NCBI RefSeq assembly: GCF_900110245.1
Contig: NZ_FOCZ01000001.1
Span: forward strand, 248,001-312,000
Direction: 5' to 3'
Origin: Niastella yeongjuensis
Lineage (GTDB): Bacteria > Bacteroidota > Bacteroidia > Chitinophagales > Chitinophagaceae
DNA length: 64,000 nucleotides
In this document: positions 1 through 10,213 of the stretch, in pieces
How positions within the stretch are numbered: the stretch's first letter is position 1
Layout of the letters: every line of letters begins with the position of its first letter
Made by a program: the position numbers and the translations under genes
The notes under the pieces: generated by a model
What the model was told of the DNA's origin: nothing
The model's input: the letters and a program-made list of their open reading frames with translations, nothing else
The model's database searches: none

Positions 1-1
1 G

Positions 2-1582
2 AACTCGCTTATAAAACAGTTTCAGCCGCGTTTTAACATCAACCTGAAAGACGACAAGACCTATCCCTACATTGTCATCAAAAAAGAGAACTTCCCCCGT
101 GTTTTTCTTACCCGCCGTAAAATAAACGACGGTTCAGAATACCTGGGCCCCTTTACTTCGGTAGCCAAAGTGCGCGAGCTGCTGGATTTTGTAAAGGCCA
201 ACATTCAATTGCGCACCTGTAAATTAAACCTTACCCCCGCCAATATAAAAAAGGGAAAGTTCAAAGTTTGTCTGGAATACCACCTGGGCAATTGCAAGGG
301 CCCGTGCGAAAGCCACCAAACCGAGGAAGATTATGGGGAAGGCCTGCAGCAGTTACGGGCCGTGCTGAAAGGCAACCTGGGTCCCGTGATCAATCATTTC
401 AAAAAAGAAATGCGGGAAGCAGCAGAGAGCCTGGCGTTTGAAAAAGCCCAGATCCTGCACAAGAAAATTGAACACCTTGAAGAATACGACGCCCGTTCCG
501 TGATCGTGAGCCGGCACCTGGGCAATGCAGATGTGTTTTCGATCTTACGCGACGGGGACATTGCCTATGTCACCTACCTGATGATGCAGAACGGCACCAT
601 TGTACAAACCCATACTTCGCAATGGGAAACCCACCTCGATGAACCTATTGAAGAGGTGCTGGAATTTGCCATTGCACAATTGCGTTCCACCTTCAACAGC
701 CTGAGCCCCGAGATCATTGTTCCTTTTGAAATTGAATACAATGAGCCGGAAATAGTGGTTACCGTGCCCAAAGCCGGTGATAAAAAGAAGCTGCTCGATA
801 TGGCCGCATTGAATGTGAACTATTTCAAGGAGGAGATCAGGCAACGGAAAATGCTGAAGCTCGATGGCCAGGATGCTTCTACCAAAAACCGGGTGCTGGA
901 GCAAATAAAAAACGATCTGCAATTACCTGCCGTTCCCTTACATATTGAATGTTTCGATAACTCGAACTTTCAGGGCAGTTATCCCGTATCGGCCATGGTT
1001 TGTTTTAAAGATGGCGTGCCCAGCAAAAAAGATTACCGGCATTTCAATGTAAAAACGGTGCAGGGCATCAACGACTTTGCCACCATGAAAGAAGCCGTTA
1101 CCCGGCGGTATAAACGGTTACAGCTGGAAGAGCAGCCATTTCCGCAGCTGGTGATCATCGATGGTGGTAAAGGACAATTGGGCGCCGCACTGGAAGGCAT
1201 TAATGAGCTGGGTTTACAAGGCAAAATGACGCTGGTGGGACTGGCAAAGAATGAAGAGGAGATCTTTTTCCCGGGCGATAAGGAATCGGTAAAACTGCCT
1301 TATAACAGCGACAGCCTGAAACTGATCCGCTCCATTCGCGATGAGGTGCACCGTTTTGGGATAACTTTTCACCGGAAGAAACGTAGCCAGGGAACTTTTA
1401 AGAACGAACTGGAGCAAATAAAGGGCATTGGTAAGAATACCGCAGAACAATTGCTGAAAGAGTTCAAATCGGTTAAACGGGTGAAGGAATTGAGCCTCGA
1501 GGAGTTGAGTGCTGCTGTGGGGGCTGCCAAGGCGAATTTGATTAAGAACTACTTTGACAAACCCGATGAGGCTGAAGTATGA
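2..1582 (+). CDS. uvrC: UvrC excinuclease subunit, 5' truncated by window edge
   Basis: UvrC makes the two incisions beside DNA lesions after UvrA/UvrB recognition. The frame is open from base 2, upstream of the first in-window ATG at 170, and encodes the end of the GIY-YIG nuclease domain (NSLIKQFQPRFNI, then the GPFTS segment). Next come a UVR helical segment (LAFEKAQILHKKIEHLEEY) and the RNase-H-like second nuclease domain with FDNSN, IIDGGKGQ and a downstream VHRFGITFHR. A C-terminal helix-hairpin-helix (IKGIGKNTAEQLL) closes the protein. About 526 residues are visible of a usual ~600, so only the N-terminus is missing. No lesion is seen. A terminator follows the stop within 40 bases. Confidence 0.95.
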   Translation, partial: NSLIKQFQPRFNINLKDDKTYPYIVIKKENFPRVFLTRRKINDGSEYLGPFTSVAKVRELLDFVKANIQLRTCKLNLTPANIKKGKFKVCLEYHLGNCKGPCESHQTEEDYGEGLQQLRAVLKGNLGPVINHFKKEMREAAESLAFEKAQILHKKIEHLEEYDARSVIVSRHLGNADVFSILRDGDIAYVTYLMMQNGTIVQTHTSQWETHLDEPIEEVLEFAIAQLRSTFNSLSPEIIVPFEIEYNEPEIVVTVPKAGDKKKLLDMAALNVNYFKEEIRQRKMLKLDGQDASTKNRVLEQIKNDLQLPAVPLHIECFDNSNFQGSYPVSAMVCFKDGVPSKKDYRHFNVKTVQGINDFATMKEAVTRRYKRLQLEEQPFPQLVIIDGGKGQLGAALEGINELGLQGKMTLVGLAKNEEEIFFPGDKESVKLPYNSDSLKLIRSIRDEVHRFGITFHRKKRSQGTFKNELEQIKGIGKNTAEQLLKEFKSVKRVKELSLEELSAAVGAAKANLIKNYFDKPDEAEV

Positions 1583-1619
1583 GGTAAGAAGTTCTTACTT
1601 CGCGAAACTTATAAACCAC

Positions 1620-1650
1620 AAAGGGTCCCCATCTTCCGGGATCCTTTTTT
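1620..1650 (+). terminator. Rho-independent terminator after uvrC
   Basis: Ten-base stem AAAGGGTCCC / GGGATCCTTT (one G-U pair) with an 8-base loop, followed by a T run. It sits 38 bases after the uvrC stop. Confidence 0.75.
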
Positions 1651-1673
1651 TATGCCCGGAACCGGCTAAAAAG

Positions 1674-1708
1674 AAAAAGGGGCCCGGATAGACATCCAGC
1701 CCCGTTTT
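1674..1708. terminator. Second hairpin in uvrC-gldN gap
   Basis: AAAAAGGGGC and GCCCCGTTTTT form a near-symmetric hairpin with A and T runs on both flanks. It could terminate either strand, between convergent uvrC and gldN. Confidence 0.5.
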
Positions 1709-1866
1709 TAAAATCCAATATCCTATGAAAAACCATTGTAAAAATAGTGAATAGGCAGCACAAAACAATACCTAATACTGGGTATTTTTAAAAAATTCCT
1801 GATATAATGTTTGTGCAAAGACCCCGGATTGGCGTATGTCTTACAGGGTCTTACCGTATAAAAGCA

Positions 1867-1902
1867 AAAAGGGCACCGTAAAATTACGGTACCCTTTTTA
1901 GT
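1867..1902 (-). terminator. Terminator of the gldKLMN operon
   Basis: The stem gggcaccgtaa / ttacggtaccc has one wobble pair. A flanking A run gives a T run on the minus strand, placed 22 bases after the gldN stop. The 341-base gap 1583-1923 holds three hairpins and no credible gene. Confidence 0.7.
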
Positions 1903-1923
1903 TATATTGAGTTTCCTCTTGTC

Positions 1924-2955
1924 TTAGTATGACCAAAGGTCCTGTTCGTAGTTAAAGATCCGCTCTTTCATATCGTCGCCTTCTAACAGGGCGAGGATGG
2001 GATCTTTAATGTACGATCTGATGAATTCATCATTGGGGTTGTTAACAGTTGATTTGATAATGCGGCTTGCGAACATGCGGCTTTCAAACAACTCTTCCCA
2101 ACTCATACGGGCGCCAAAGTTTTTACCATTGTACACCTCGTGTTTAGCAAAGATGGGTCTCAGATCGGGATAATATACCCAGAAGATAGGAGTTACATCG
2201 CGGTAAGAGCCATCGTCGTTGGTGATGGTTTTCAGCGGGGCGATCCCGAGGATACGCACCTGCATACGCGAAGATTCTTTATCGAAAACCCAGTCTTCTT
2301 TGATCCAGAATCTTTCTATTTTATCAGGATTGAACTCATCTACGATGGTAGTATCGCGCATCAGACCTTTAGAACCATCAGGGTCATTTTTCAGGTCAGG
2401 AACCTGGATCACCTTAGGTGTACCAACCAGTCCTTTCACGATTTCCTGGAAAGGCAAAGGTGTAGTAAACCGGTCGTCGTCTGGTGAAAACGCAGTGATA
2501 CTGTCGTTTTTGATAGCATTTAACAGGATGTAGATGAACCGTTGATTACCCTGGTCGCCTTCTGCTTTGTATACGAAAGGCAGGTTCATTTTCTCGTGAA
2601 CATCAATCTCACGCCAAACCCGTTGCATATACACGGCATCATCTTCCCGGATGTGTTCGTATGCTAAGGGAATCCGGTCTTTCACCAGGTTGCGCTCGAT
2701 AGCATTGTCATTACGCAGCGATTTTTTGATCGGCGGAATGTCCAACTTCGCTTCTGGCGGTGCTGGTTTTACGGTATCAACCGGCGGAGGAGCTACTGCA
2801 GCAGTAGGTTGGTTCTTACTGCGGTTCGCAGACTTCGCGGTAGTCCGCTTGGCGGCTTTCCGGACAGGTTTTTTTCTGGCCTGAGCTTCTACTGTTGTGG
2901 CAGTAAAAGCCATCACAGTCAGCAACAAACACAATTTTATAATACGGTTCTTCAT
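1924..2955 (-). CDS. gldN: GldN/PorN, type IX secretion and gliding protein
   Basis: Periplasmic component of the T9SS trans-envelope complex; in characterised Bacteroidota it joins the GldK ring at the outer membrane. The 343-residue product has a signal peptide (residues 1-25, ending VEAQA) and a low-complexity Lys/Ala/Pro linker (26-75). The GldN domain follows, with the segments LAYEHIREDDAVYMQRVWREIDVHEKMN and FSPDDDRFTTPL. It is the last gene of a four-gene operon read K-L-M-N, 26 bases after gldM and followed by a terminator. Length and order match characterised T9SS loci. Confidence 0.93.
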   Translation of the reverse strand: MKNRIIKLCLLLTVMAFTATTVEAQARKKPVRKAAKRTTAKSANRSKNQPTAAVAPPPVDTVKPAPPEAKLDIPPIKKSLRNDNAIERNLVKDRIPLAYEHIREDDAVYMQRVWREIDVHEKMNLPFVYKAEGDQGNQRFIYILLNAIKNDSITAFSPDDDRFTTPLPFQEIVKGLVGTPKVIQVPDLKNDPDGSKGLMRDTTIVDEFNPDKIERFWIKEDWVFDKESSRMQVRILGIAPLKTITNDDGSYRDVTPIFWVYYPDLRPIFAKHEVYNGKNFGARMSWEELFESRMFASRIIKSTVNNPNDEFIRSYIKDPILALLEGDDMKERIFNYEQDLWSY

Positions 2956-2981
2956 TTGTTCCCTGTTTTTATAATATTTTT

Positions 2982-4532
2982 TTACTTAAGGCTGAATTGC
3001 ATGCCTGGGATCTCACGTTTACGGCCATCAGGTCCAACAACATTGATAGCGTCGATGAAGATCCTTGTTCCAGGACCAGCAGCTGAAACGATGCTGGCTG
3101 CCTGACCGCTCCAACGATTTCCTTCGTTGGTAGCTTCACGATACAACTGGATAGGGCCGCCTACAGCACCGATACGGTAGCTAACTACCTGGAAAGGGGC
3201 TAAGAAGTCGCTTTCTTCCAGTTTCGCGATAACTGCACCAATTGCTTTAAACTCTGCAGAAGAAATGTTTCCACCTTTTTTAGCGCCGATGAAGGCAGCT
3301 GGCGGAGGCAGATATTTTAAACGCATTGGGAATTCGAAGCTTTTGCCATTGGCATTTACAACGATCTTCGACATACCCGGTTTGCTTGGTTTTGCAACAT
3401 AGTGGCCGTTGGCACCGCCTGTGATTGAACCATCGGCAAAGCTTACTCTTGTTTTTTCAGCACCTACGCTACCACCAGAAACGGTGAGCGGGTTTTCAAC
3501 ACCAATGTACAGTACGTTCATTTTCTCGAGGAAAATAGAAGCTCCTGAAGGAACACCTACTGTATACTTGATGGTTTTAACAACGTGTCCAACTGTACCA
3601 TCTGGTTTGTTGAAATCGATGGTTACATTCACAGTATGATCACCTGTTCCACTGGCAGTTGTTTTATATAATGCTGTTCCTTCTGCGCTGATTGGCATAG
3701 ACTGACCATTGATAGAGATCTTTGGTTTAGCTGCGTCGCTGAAGGCACCTACACCTGCAGTGATCTCTACCGGATCGCCAGGCATAGCGTAATTTGTATT
3801 TGATGTAGCGATAGCCTGGAACTGGTTGTAAACGATTTTTACCTCTCCGATTTTTGAGTGGAAAAAGTCTACTAACTGAGCTTCAGAATTTTTTACATCG
3901 TTCTGAAACTTGCTCAGGATAGTTAAAGCGGCAATAGCAGGGGTCATGTGGTAATAGCTTTGGATCCAGCCATTAACATCATTACCATACTTGTTACCTG
4001 ATTTTGATGCAGGCACTGTTAAATCAATAGGCAGTGCTTTTTCAAAATGTGCAACATCCTTAGGATCAGTTAACAGGGCTAACATGTTCTTTTTGTAATC
4101 ACCCAATTTGCTATACAACACTTTACCTTTTCCTTCCTTATCCATTAAACGGATAGGAGCGTCGAGGTTATCTGCATTGATCTCTTGTTTACCGGTAACG
4201 TGGTTTTCGTGTGTACCAGCAGCTTTTTCAAGATCAGCTTTCAGTGTCTCGATATATGCAAATACTTCGTCAGACAGTTTTTTAGCTTCTTCAGCTTTAG
4301 GCGCCCAGGCTTCAGCCTGTGCACGTGTGGTAGGGTCTTTTAATTTTTCAGCAAACGACTCGTAAGTCAGTTTGTTTTTATCAGTAATCAAGTCGTTTGA
4401 CTTGGTGATACTACCGTTTACAGTTACGAAGGCATTGAGGATTTCTGATGATACGTTGAGTGCCAGCAGGGCTGTCAGCACCAGGTACATCATGTTGATC
4501 ATCTTCTGCCTCGGCTCTTTAGGTAAAGCCAT
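2982..4532 (-). CDS. gldM: GldM, T9SS motor shaft protein
   Basis: GldM pairs with GldL as the proton-driven motor that powers type IX secretion and gliding. The 516-residue product starts MALPKEPRQKMINMMYLVLTALLALNVSSEILNAF. This gives one N-terminal membrane helix (about 11-31) with the conserved pattern of GldM helices, then a long periplasmic part made of a helical N-terminal domain and Ig-like beta domains. The C-terminal section (PPPAAFIGAKKGGNISSAEFKAIGAVIAKLEESDF) is the GldM C-terminal domain. It lies 77 bases after gldL and directly before gldN. No damage is seen. Confidence 0.95.
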   Translation of the reverse strand: MALPKEPRQKMINMMYLVLTALLALNVSSEILNAFVTVNGSITKSNDLITDKNKLTYESFAEKLKDPTTRAQAEAWAPKAEEAKKLSDEVFAYIETLKADLEKAAGTHENHVTGKQEINADNLDAPIRLMDKEGKGKVLYSKLGDYKKNMLALLTDPKDVAHFEKALPIDLTVPASKSGNKYGNDVNGWIQSYYHMTPAIAALTILSKFQNDVKNSEAQLVDFFHSKIGEVKIVYNQFQAIATSNTNYAMPGDPVEITAGVGAFSDAAKPKISINGQSMPISAEGTALYKTTASGTGDHTVNVTIDFNKPDGTVGHVVKTIKYTVGVPSGASIFLEKMNVLYIGVENPLTVSGGSVGAEKTRVSFADGSITGGANGHYVAKPSKPGMSKIVVNANGKSFEFPMRLKYLPPPAAFIGAKKGGNISSAEFKAIGAVIAKLEESDFLAPFQVVSYRIGAVGGPIQLYREATNEGNRWSGQAASIVSAAGPGTRIFIDAINVVGPDGRKREIPGMQFSLK

Positions 4533-4609
4533 GGTTTAGGTTTTTCTAGTTTTACAATTTTGTTCTCTAATCTGATTGCATTTAGATACGGATATGGATC
4601 CCACCGTGA

Positions 4610-5386
4610 TTAACGACCCTGCATAGCAGTGAGCATGTTACCATAGATGGTATTCAGGTGGCTCAGGTTACCTGCCAGTTTAGAGATCTGCTCATGTGCT
4701 TTTTTAGCATCATCTACGCTACCTTGCATAGTTTGTGAAGCCTGTACCAGGTTACCGTAGAAGCTGTTCATAGCTTTCAGGTGGTTGTTAGTATCCTGTA
4801 ATTCCAGTTCATAAATAGCATTCAGTGAACCTAAGTTTTTGGTCAGAACCTGAACTTGTTCGTGGAACTGTTTTGTGCTGTCAGCAGCATTGTTGAAACT
4901 AGAAACTGTAGAAGCAGCGCCTTGATAAACATCTTTCATTTTATCGAGAGCGATAGTTACTTCTTTTGTTTTTGCTGTATAGTCAGAAGTAGTTTTAACT
5001 ACATCAGATACATCAGCTATATTAGTAACAGTAGAACCTAATTTTTTGAAACCTTCGCTTAAGCGGGCCAGGTTAGCAGGAGTGATGTCAGCTTCCTGAA
5101 ACATTTCGTCCATTTTAGCGATAGCGGGGTTGCCATTATTGCCACCACCAACACCACCGGCTAATTTTGGTAATGCTTCAGCAATAGCATGCATTTCTGA
5201 TCCGGGAGGGGGTAAGAATGCATATACTACGAAGATCACAGCCTCTGTAATAAGACCTGCAGTTAAGAAAAAGTCAGCAAGCGCCTGGTGGGTAATTTTT
5301 TGCCAGGCACCGAAGATAACGACAGCAGCACCCATACATACGATTACGTTTACCAGTCTTTCAGTAGATTTAGAAACTCCAGCCAT
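4610..5386 (-). CDS. gldL: GldL, T9SS motor stator protein
   Basis: Inner-membrane partner of GldM; together they convert proton flow into motion for secretion and gliding. The 258-residue protein has two membrane helices (about 12-29 and 36-55) and then a long cytoplasmic tail rich in heptad-like helices. Lys30, His33 and the intramembrane Glu48 (GLITEAVIFV) fall where charged residues important to the Flavobacterium johnsoniae motor are known. A Gly-rich linker (GGVGGGNNGNP) separates membrane and cytoplasmic parts. It sits between gldK and gldM. Confidence 0.95.
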   Translation of the reverse strand: MAGVSKSTERLVNVIVCMGAAVVIFGAWQKITHQALADFFLTAGLITEAVIFVVYAFLPPPGSEMHAIAEALPKLAGGVGGGNNGNPAIAKMDEMFQEADITPANLARLSEGFKKLGSTVTNIADVSDVVKTTSDYTAKTKEVTIALDKMKDVYQGAASTVSSFNNAADSTKQFHEQVQVLTKNLGSLNAIYELELQDTNNHLKAMNSFYGNLVQASQTMQGSVDDAKKAHEQISKLAGNLSHLNTIYGNMLTAMQGR

Positions 5387-5518
5387 AACTTTAAATTTTA
5401 ATTTTTAGAAAACGGGTTTTCAAAGGGTTGAGAGAATAAAATACCAGTTTGATTTTTTGTTAAATCAATCTCTAATAAAACGGATTAGCCGTTAAAAAAT
5501 TTTACTCCTAATTAGATT

Positions 5519-6799
5519 TTAACGTTTCTTCTGCATTGCAGGTAAATCAATCACACAGCGGAAGCCAATGTATGACTTAGCTGTATCCATGTATTCATAA
5601 CTACGGGTGCTCGTTTGAAGGAAGAAGCCTACGTCTTTCCAGCTACCGCCGCGAATTACCTTACGTTTCATACGTGGAGGTGCATCGTCGTTGGCATCGA
5701 AACGAATGTCTGGGTTCATATCGTGTTGGAAGTTGTAAGCGCCTTCGTAGAACAGAGAAGAAGTCCACTCTGATACGTTTCCGGCCATGCAATACAAACC
5801 AAAGTCGTTTGGCCAGTAAGCATCTGCACGGGCAGTATAGAAAGCTCCATCTTCTGGATAGTTACCACGGCCGGGTTTGAAGTTGGCCAGTAAGCAACCT
5901 TTCTTATTTCTCAGATAATAGTTACCCCAGGGGAACATTGATTGAGAACGACCGCCACGGGCAGCATATTCCCACTCTGCTTCTGTTGGTAAACGGAAAT
6001 CTGATTCTGTAGGTTTTTTCTTAGACTCGAGGTAAGAATTGAGGTAGTGTGTTCTCCATTCGCAGAATGCACTCGCCTGTTTCCAGTTCACACCTACTAC
6101 AGGGTAGTTGCCGAAAGCCGGGTGAACGAAATACCTTTTGGTCATTGGTTCGTTGTACGAATAAGAGAAGTCACGAATCCACACCAGGGTATCAGGATAG
6201 ATAGCTACATTCTTTTTTACAATGAACTTAGAGCGGGGCACGCCTGCGTTTCCACGTTGAGCAGCTTCTTTCAGTTCAAATGTCTCCGAATGGTATATCA
6301 ACTTCGAAGGATCGATTTCCTTTTTGCCGAAAATGCGGTTTTCAGGCGACAGGATCAACTGATCGATCTTCTCGATTGTTGCTTTGTCATCCCATTTAAT
6401 GGTTTTGGCTTTTTTCCAGTCAACCTGGAAAGTGCCATCCACTTCTTTACCATACTGAAGCAGGGTGGCGCCAATTGAGTCGCGAACCCATTGCACAAAC
6501 TGACGATACTCGTTGTTTGTGATCTCGGTTGCGTCCATCCAGAAACCATTAATAGAAATTTGTTTGTTACGGGCAGTATAAGCGTAGTTAACATCCTCAT
6601 CGCTAGGTCCCATGTGGAATGTGCCTGGTGGTACATAAACCATTCCTGGAGGTCTGGTCAAATTGTACTTTGCAGCCGCAGATACGCCATGCAACTGACC
6701 GTCATCGGGCACGCCTTTTGAGGATTTTCCTACTTTGCCACATCCGGTAGCAATCAAGGCCACCAGCGCTGTTAAGGCGGATAGGTTCTTCATTTTCAT
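5519..6799 (-). CDS. gldK: GldK, T9SS outer-membrane ring lipoprotein
   Basis: Lipoprotein with a formylglycine-generating-enzyme (SUMF1-like) fold that forms the periplasmic ring of the T9SS with GldN. The start at 6799 (MKMKNLSALTALVALIATGCG) is preferred over an in-frame ATG at 6847, because it puts a standard lipobox (IATGC) behind a short charged N-terminus. The FGE-like domain shows PPGTFHMGPSDED, FRLPTEAEWEYAARGG, GLYCMAGNVSEWTSSLF and RGGSW. The Cys residues of active FGE are not expected to work here, as GldK is structural. First gene of gldKLMN. Confidence 0.93.
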   Translation of the reverse strand: MKMKNLSALTALVALIATGCGKVGKSSKGVPDDGQLHGVSAAAKYNLTRPPGMVYVPPGTFHMGPSDEDVNYAYTARNKQISINGFWMDATEITNNEYRQFVQWVRDSIGATLLQYGKEVDGTFQVDWKKAKTIKWDDKATIEKIDQLILSPENRIFGKKEIDPSKLIYHSETFELKEAAQRGNAGVPRSKFIVKKNVAIYPDTLVWIRDFSYSYNEPMTKRYFVHPAFGNYPVVGVNWKQASAFCEWRTHYLNSYLESKKKPTESDFRLPTEAEWEYAARGGRSQSMFPWGNYYLRNKKGCLLANFKPGRGNYPEDGAFYTARADAYWPNDFGLYCMAGNVSEWTSSLFYEGAYNFQHDMNPDIRFDANDDAPPRMKRKVIRGGSWKDVGFFLQTSTRSYEYMDTAKSYIGFRCVIDLPAMQKKR

Positions 6800-6947
6800 A
6801 ATATTAAAGGGTATTGGGCAAAAATAATGTTTTACCGACTTCATCACAAGAATAGAATTTATTTTTTAAAACTGCAATTACGTGATATAAGCTTTCATGT
6901 AAACGATACCGGAAATTGGATTATTGTATCCCTAAAATTTTAAATTT

Positions 6948-9035
6948 TTACACATTTTTCAGAAGACGGATCAAGTCGGATACTTTGTCTACAGGCGCGC
7001 TACACTGGTAGTTTTTACACAAGTAAATCTGCGTATCAGGATGTGGTGGTTTACTGGATAACAAGGGTAAATCACTATTTGCCTGGGGGGCAGTTTGGAG
7101 TACCCGGAATGGGATAAAATGCTGTAAAAACTCGCGCCTTACCAATTCAACGTCTTTTCCAATAATAGCTATTTCTGCGACTCCCCCTGCAATTGACAGT
7201 ATCATGGTTGCCCATACGCCAAAAGAACCCGGATACCGATACACAGCCTGCTGTAGTCCTGCGCACATTTTAATGGCCCGCTCCTTCCAATCAGACATAT
7301 CAAAAACAACGCCCAAGTACTGCAAATTAAAAGCCATTATTGCATTTCCTGAGGGAATCGCGCCATCATATACTTCTTTTTTACGCACAATTACATCCTG
7401 CTGCCCCTGGTGGGTATAATAAAAATATCCGGTGCCCTCCTCGCTGAACTGGTCAATTACCCATTGTGTCAAAGATTTTGCCTTATACAGGTAATCTGTT
7501 TTACCCGTGATCTCCTGTAAATAGATCAATGCCTGTATTAAATACGCATAATCGTCCAAAAAGGCTGGGTATTTGGCCACTTCTTTTTTATAGGTATGAA
7601 AAAATTCCTGGCCGTTTTGGGTGAACCGGTTCATGATAAATTCCATGTTCTCCTGCGCCACCCTTGCATAATGTGGATCACCAAACACACTGTACGCCTT
7701 GCTGTAGGCCGTGTTCATCAGCGCATTCCAGCCCAGCAGAATTTTATCATCAAGCTGGGGCCTTATTCGCCCTTCGCGGTGTTTCAACAGCTTTTCTTTG
7801 CCCCGTTGCAACAGATCCTGCAGCGTTTGTGTAGACAGGTTGTTGTCAAGCGCAAACTGGTTCAACGGTTTACGTATATTCAGAATATTTGTATGTTCCC
7901 AGTTGCCGCCTTCGGTAACATCATAAAATGTATTGAACAGGGCTGCATCCTGTTGTAAAACCGCTTCTATTTCGGCTTTGCTCCATACATAAAACTTCCC
8001 CTCTACCCCTTCGCTATCGGCATCCAGGGCTGAGTAAAAACCAGCCTCTCCCCTGCCCCCTCCAATAGAGGGGGAGTTTTGTGAAAACAGCTCCCTTTCC
8101 ACAAACGACAGCGTTTCTGCCACCGCCTGTTTGTACAGTGGTTTTTGGGTCAGCTGCCAGGCATCGCATAACACCGATACCAGCAGCGCATTATCATAAA
8201 GCATTTTTTCAAAATGCGGTACCAGCCATTCGCTGTCGGTCGAATACCGGGCAAAACCTCCACCCAGGTGATCGTATAAGCCACCCTGTATCATTTTATC
8301 CAGACTAAGACAGGCCTGTTCCAACGCCTGCTCGTTGCCGGTTTTGTGGTAATAGCGGAGTAAATACCCAATCGTAAAGGTTTGGGGAAATTTGGGGGCA
8401 TTTCCAAAACCGCCCTCCTGTTTGTCGGCTGTACCCATGATGTTGTTGAACATGGTATCGGCCTTCTCGCTCGAAAAAAGTGTTTCAATATCGATATCGC
8501 CTTCCACAGCCTGCTGGCCAAAGGAGTTGGATTGAATGATGTGTCCGGTTAAATTGGTAGCCTGTGCATCTATATCGTCCCGTTTTTCGGTCCAGGCATT
8601 GGCCACTCCTGTTAATACATCGTGCCACGAAGGCCGGTTATAAATCGCTTTTGGTGGGAAATAAGTGCCGCCATAAAAAGGGCGTCCATCGGGAGTAAGA
8701 AAGATGTTCAGGGGCCAGCCGCCACTGCCAGTCATGGCCTGTACGGCGTCCATATAAATATGGTCAAGATCGGGCCGCTCTTCCCTGTCTATCTTGATAT
8801 TGATAAAACGCTCATTCATGAGAGCGGCCGTTTCCTCATTTTCAAAACTCTCCTTTTCCATAACATGGCACCAGTGACAGGCAGCATATCCAATGCTTAC
8901 CAATACCGGTTTATCTTCCTGTTTTGCCCTGCCAAGCGCCTCATCGCCCCAGGGGTACCAGTCTACGGGGTTATGAGCGTGCTGTAACAAGTAGGGACTT
9001 GTTTCCTGAGCCAGCCTGTTCGTGTGTTTTGCCAT
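6948..9035 (-). CDS. DUF255 thioredoxin-fold protein (YyaL/SPATA20 family)
   Basis: Family with an N-terminal thioredoxin-like domain and a C-terminal alpha/alpha toroid resembling sugar epimerases; its biochemical role is not settled. Of 695 residues, the N-terminus has the family signature [18 protein letters not shown] and Cys53-His-Trp-Cys56-His. The barrel part contains [36 protein letters not shown] and [13 protein letters not shown]. The low-complexity stretch [13 protein letters not shown] just before [11 protein letters not shown] is encoded by a GC-rich hairpin at 8041-8080 and looks like a repeat absorbed into the reading frame. Flanked by gldK and hemD; no operon partner. Confidence 0.88.
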   Translation of the reverse strand: MAKHTNRLAQETSPYLLQHAHNPVDWYPWGDEALGRAKQEDKPVLVSIGYAACHWCHVMEKESFENEETAALMNERFINIKIDREERPDLDHIYMDAVQAMTGSGGWPLNIFLTPDGRPFYGGTYFPPKAIYNRPSWHDVLTGVANAWTEKRDDIDAQATNLTGHIIQSNSFGQQAVEGDIDIETLFSSEKADTMFNNIMGTADKQEGGFGNAPKFPQTFTIGYLLRYYHKTGNEQALEQACLSLDKMIQGGLYDHLGGGFARYSTDSEWLVPHFEKMLYDNALLVSVLCDAWQLTQKPLYKQAVAETLSFVERELFSQNSPSIGGGRGEAGFYSALDADSEGVEGKFYVWSKAEIEAVLQQDAALFNTFYDVTEGGNWEHTNILNIRKPLNQFALDNNLSTQTLQDLLQRGKEKLLKHREGRIRPQLDDKILLGWNALMNTAYSKAYSVFGDPHYARVAQENMEFIMNRFTQNGQEFFHTYKKEVAKYPAFLDDYAYLIQALIYLQEITGKTDYLYKAKSLTQWVIDQFSEEGTGYFYYTHQGQQDVIVRKKEVYDGAIPSGNAIMAFNLQYLGVVFDMSDWKERAIKMCAGLQQAVYRYPGSFGVWATMILSIAGGVAEIAIIGKDVELVRREFLQHFIPFRVLQTAPQANSDLPLLSSKPPHPDTQIYLCKNYQCSAPVDKVSDLIRLLKNV
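8041..8080. repeat. GC-rich palindromic repeat inside the DUF255 gene
   Basis: A 7-bp stem (ccccctc / gaggggg) sits in a C-rich then G-rich context resembling the intergenic sequence at 9226-9262. It encodes extra Ser/Gly/Arg residues of the host protein. Confidence 0.45.
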
Positions 9036-9225
9036 GCTTAAATGTAGCTGATTTCAAATATAAGTGGAAAAGGAAACCGTAAAATGGTGGAAAATCACCA
9101 TTTACAATGTTAACGGAAATACAACACAGATAGGAATTATTGCAAAACGTGTTCCGCGGCAGAAAGGCAGAAGGCCCTCCTGCGTTTAGTCAATGCCTGT
9201 TTTAAAAAATCCGCTCCTGGGAGAG

Positions 9226-9262
9226 CCTGTCCCCCTTTGCGGGAGGTAGGGGTGGGTTTGGG
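9226..9262. repeat. Intergenic GC-rich repeat
   Basis: Contains tccccctttgcgggaggtag and the following ggggtggg tract, similar in style to 8041-8080. The gap 9036-9370 otherwise holds only the terminator at 9264-9300. Confidence 0.3.
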
Positions 9263-9263
9263 C

Positions 9264-9300
9264 TAAAAAAACAAAGGCACCCCGGTTATCGGAATGCCTT
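9264..9300 (-). terminator. Terminator after hemD
   Basis: The stem aaggca / tgcctt has inner G-C pairs. On the minus strand it is followed by a long T run, about 70 bases after the hemD stop. Confidence 0.65.
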
Positions 9301-9370
9301 AAATTATTTGTATTGTTTATTAGTCTTTTCTTGTTAACTCGCAACTTGTTAACCTGTCAACTACATTAAC

Positions 9371-10213
9371 CTACTTCTTCTTATGCAGCGCTAAATATTG
9401 CTCCAACGCCGCTACCATAGAGGGAGCCTGTGGCGCTGGCGCCTTAATATCCAACGTTAAACCGGCATCTTCCACTGCGCGGGAAGTATTGCTGCCGAAC
9501 GCGCCGATACGGGTACCGTTCTGTTGATAAGCTGGAATGTTATCGAAAAGACTTTTTACACCGCTGGGCGTAAAAAAGCAAATGATGTCGTATTCGGTTT
9601 TTGTCAACAGCTCCTTTACATCACAGCTGATAGTGCGGTACATGTATGGGGTGGCAAATTCACAATTGTTTGCTTTGAGCCAGCTCACAATCTCATTATC
9701 CTGCTGGTTTTCGGAACAAGGGTATAGGAACTTCTCGTTTTCCTTATGTTTGTTGATCACATCAAACATACTCTTGTTCGTACTGTCGGCCCCGTAAAAT
9801 ACCTTGCGCTTGCGATACAGAATAAATTTCTGCAGATACAGGGCAACCGCCTCAGTAATGCAGAAATACTTCGTATCCTGCGAAATACTGATCTTCATTT
9901 CCTCGCAAATGCGGAAGAAGTGGTCAATAGCGTTGCGACTGGTAAATATTACAGCTGTATAATTAGGAATCTCTATCTTTTGCTTGCGAAACTCTTTGGC
10001 GGGAATGCCTTCAAGACGTATAAATGGCTGGAACTCCAATTCAACACTGTACTTTCTGGCCAATTCAAAGTACGGTGATTTATCGGTTTCCGGCCTGGGT
10101 TGAGTAATCAGGATTTTTTTAATGGTGTTTGTAGCTGCTGCTACATTTTTAGCCCCGTTTTTAACCATATTAGCTACGTATGGATTTGCAAAGTTAATAA
10201 CTTCTTTCCACAA
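9371..10213 (-). CDS. hemD: Uroporphyrinogen-III synthase
   Basis: HemD closes and isomerises hydroxymethylbilane to uroporphyrinogen III in haem, sirohaem and corrin synthesis. After an N-terminal extension, the catalytic fold runs from about residue 33 (IKKILITQPRPETDKSPYFELARKYSVELEFQPF). It continues with YTAVIFTSRNAIDHFF, the second lobe, and YDIICFFTPSGVKSLFDN followed by RIGAFGSNTSRAVEDAGL. The start at 10213 overlaps the end of the DUF4271 gene by 20 bases; an alternative ATG at 10168 (MVKNGAKN) would avoid this. DUF4271-hemD is a recurring pair in Bacteroidota. Confidence 0.88.
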   Translation of the reverse strand: MWKEVINFANPYVANMVKNGAKNVAAATNTIKKILITQPRPETDKSPYFELARKYSVELEFQPFIRLEGIPAKEFRKQKIEIPNYTAVIFTSRNAIDHFFRICEEMKISISQDTKYFCITEAVALYLQKFILYRKRKVFYGADSTNKSMFDVINKHKENEKFLYPCSENQQDNEIVSWLKANNCEFATPYMYRTISCDVKELLTKTEYDIICFFTPSGVKSLFDNIPAYQQNGTRIGAFGSNTSRAVEDAGLTLDIKAPAPQAPSMVAALEQYLALHKKK

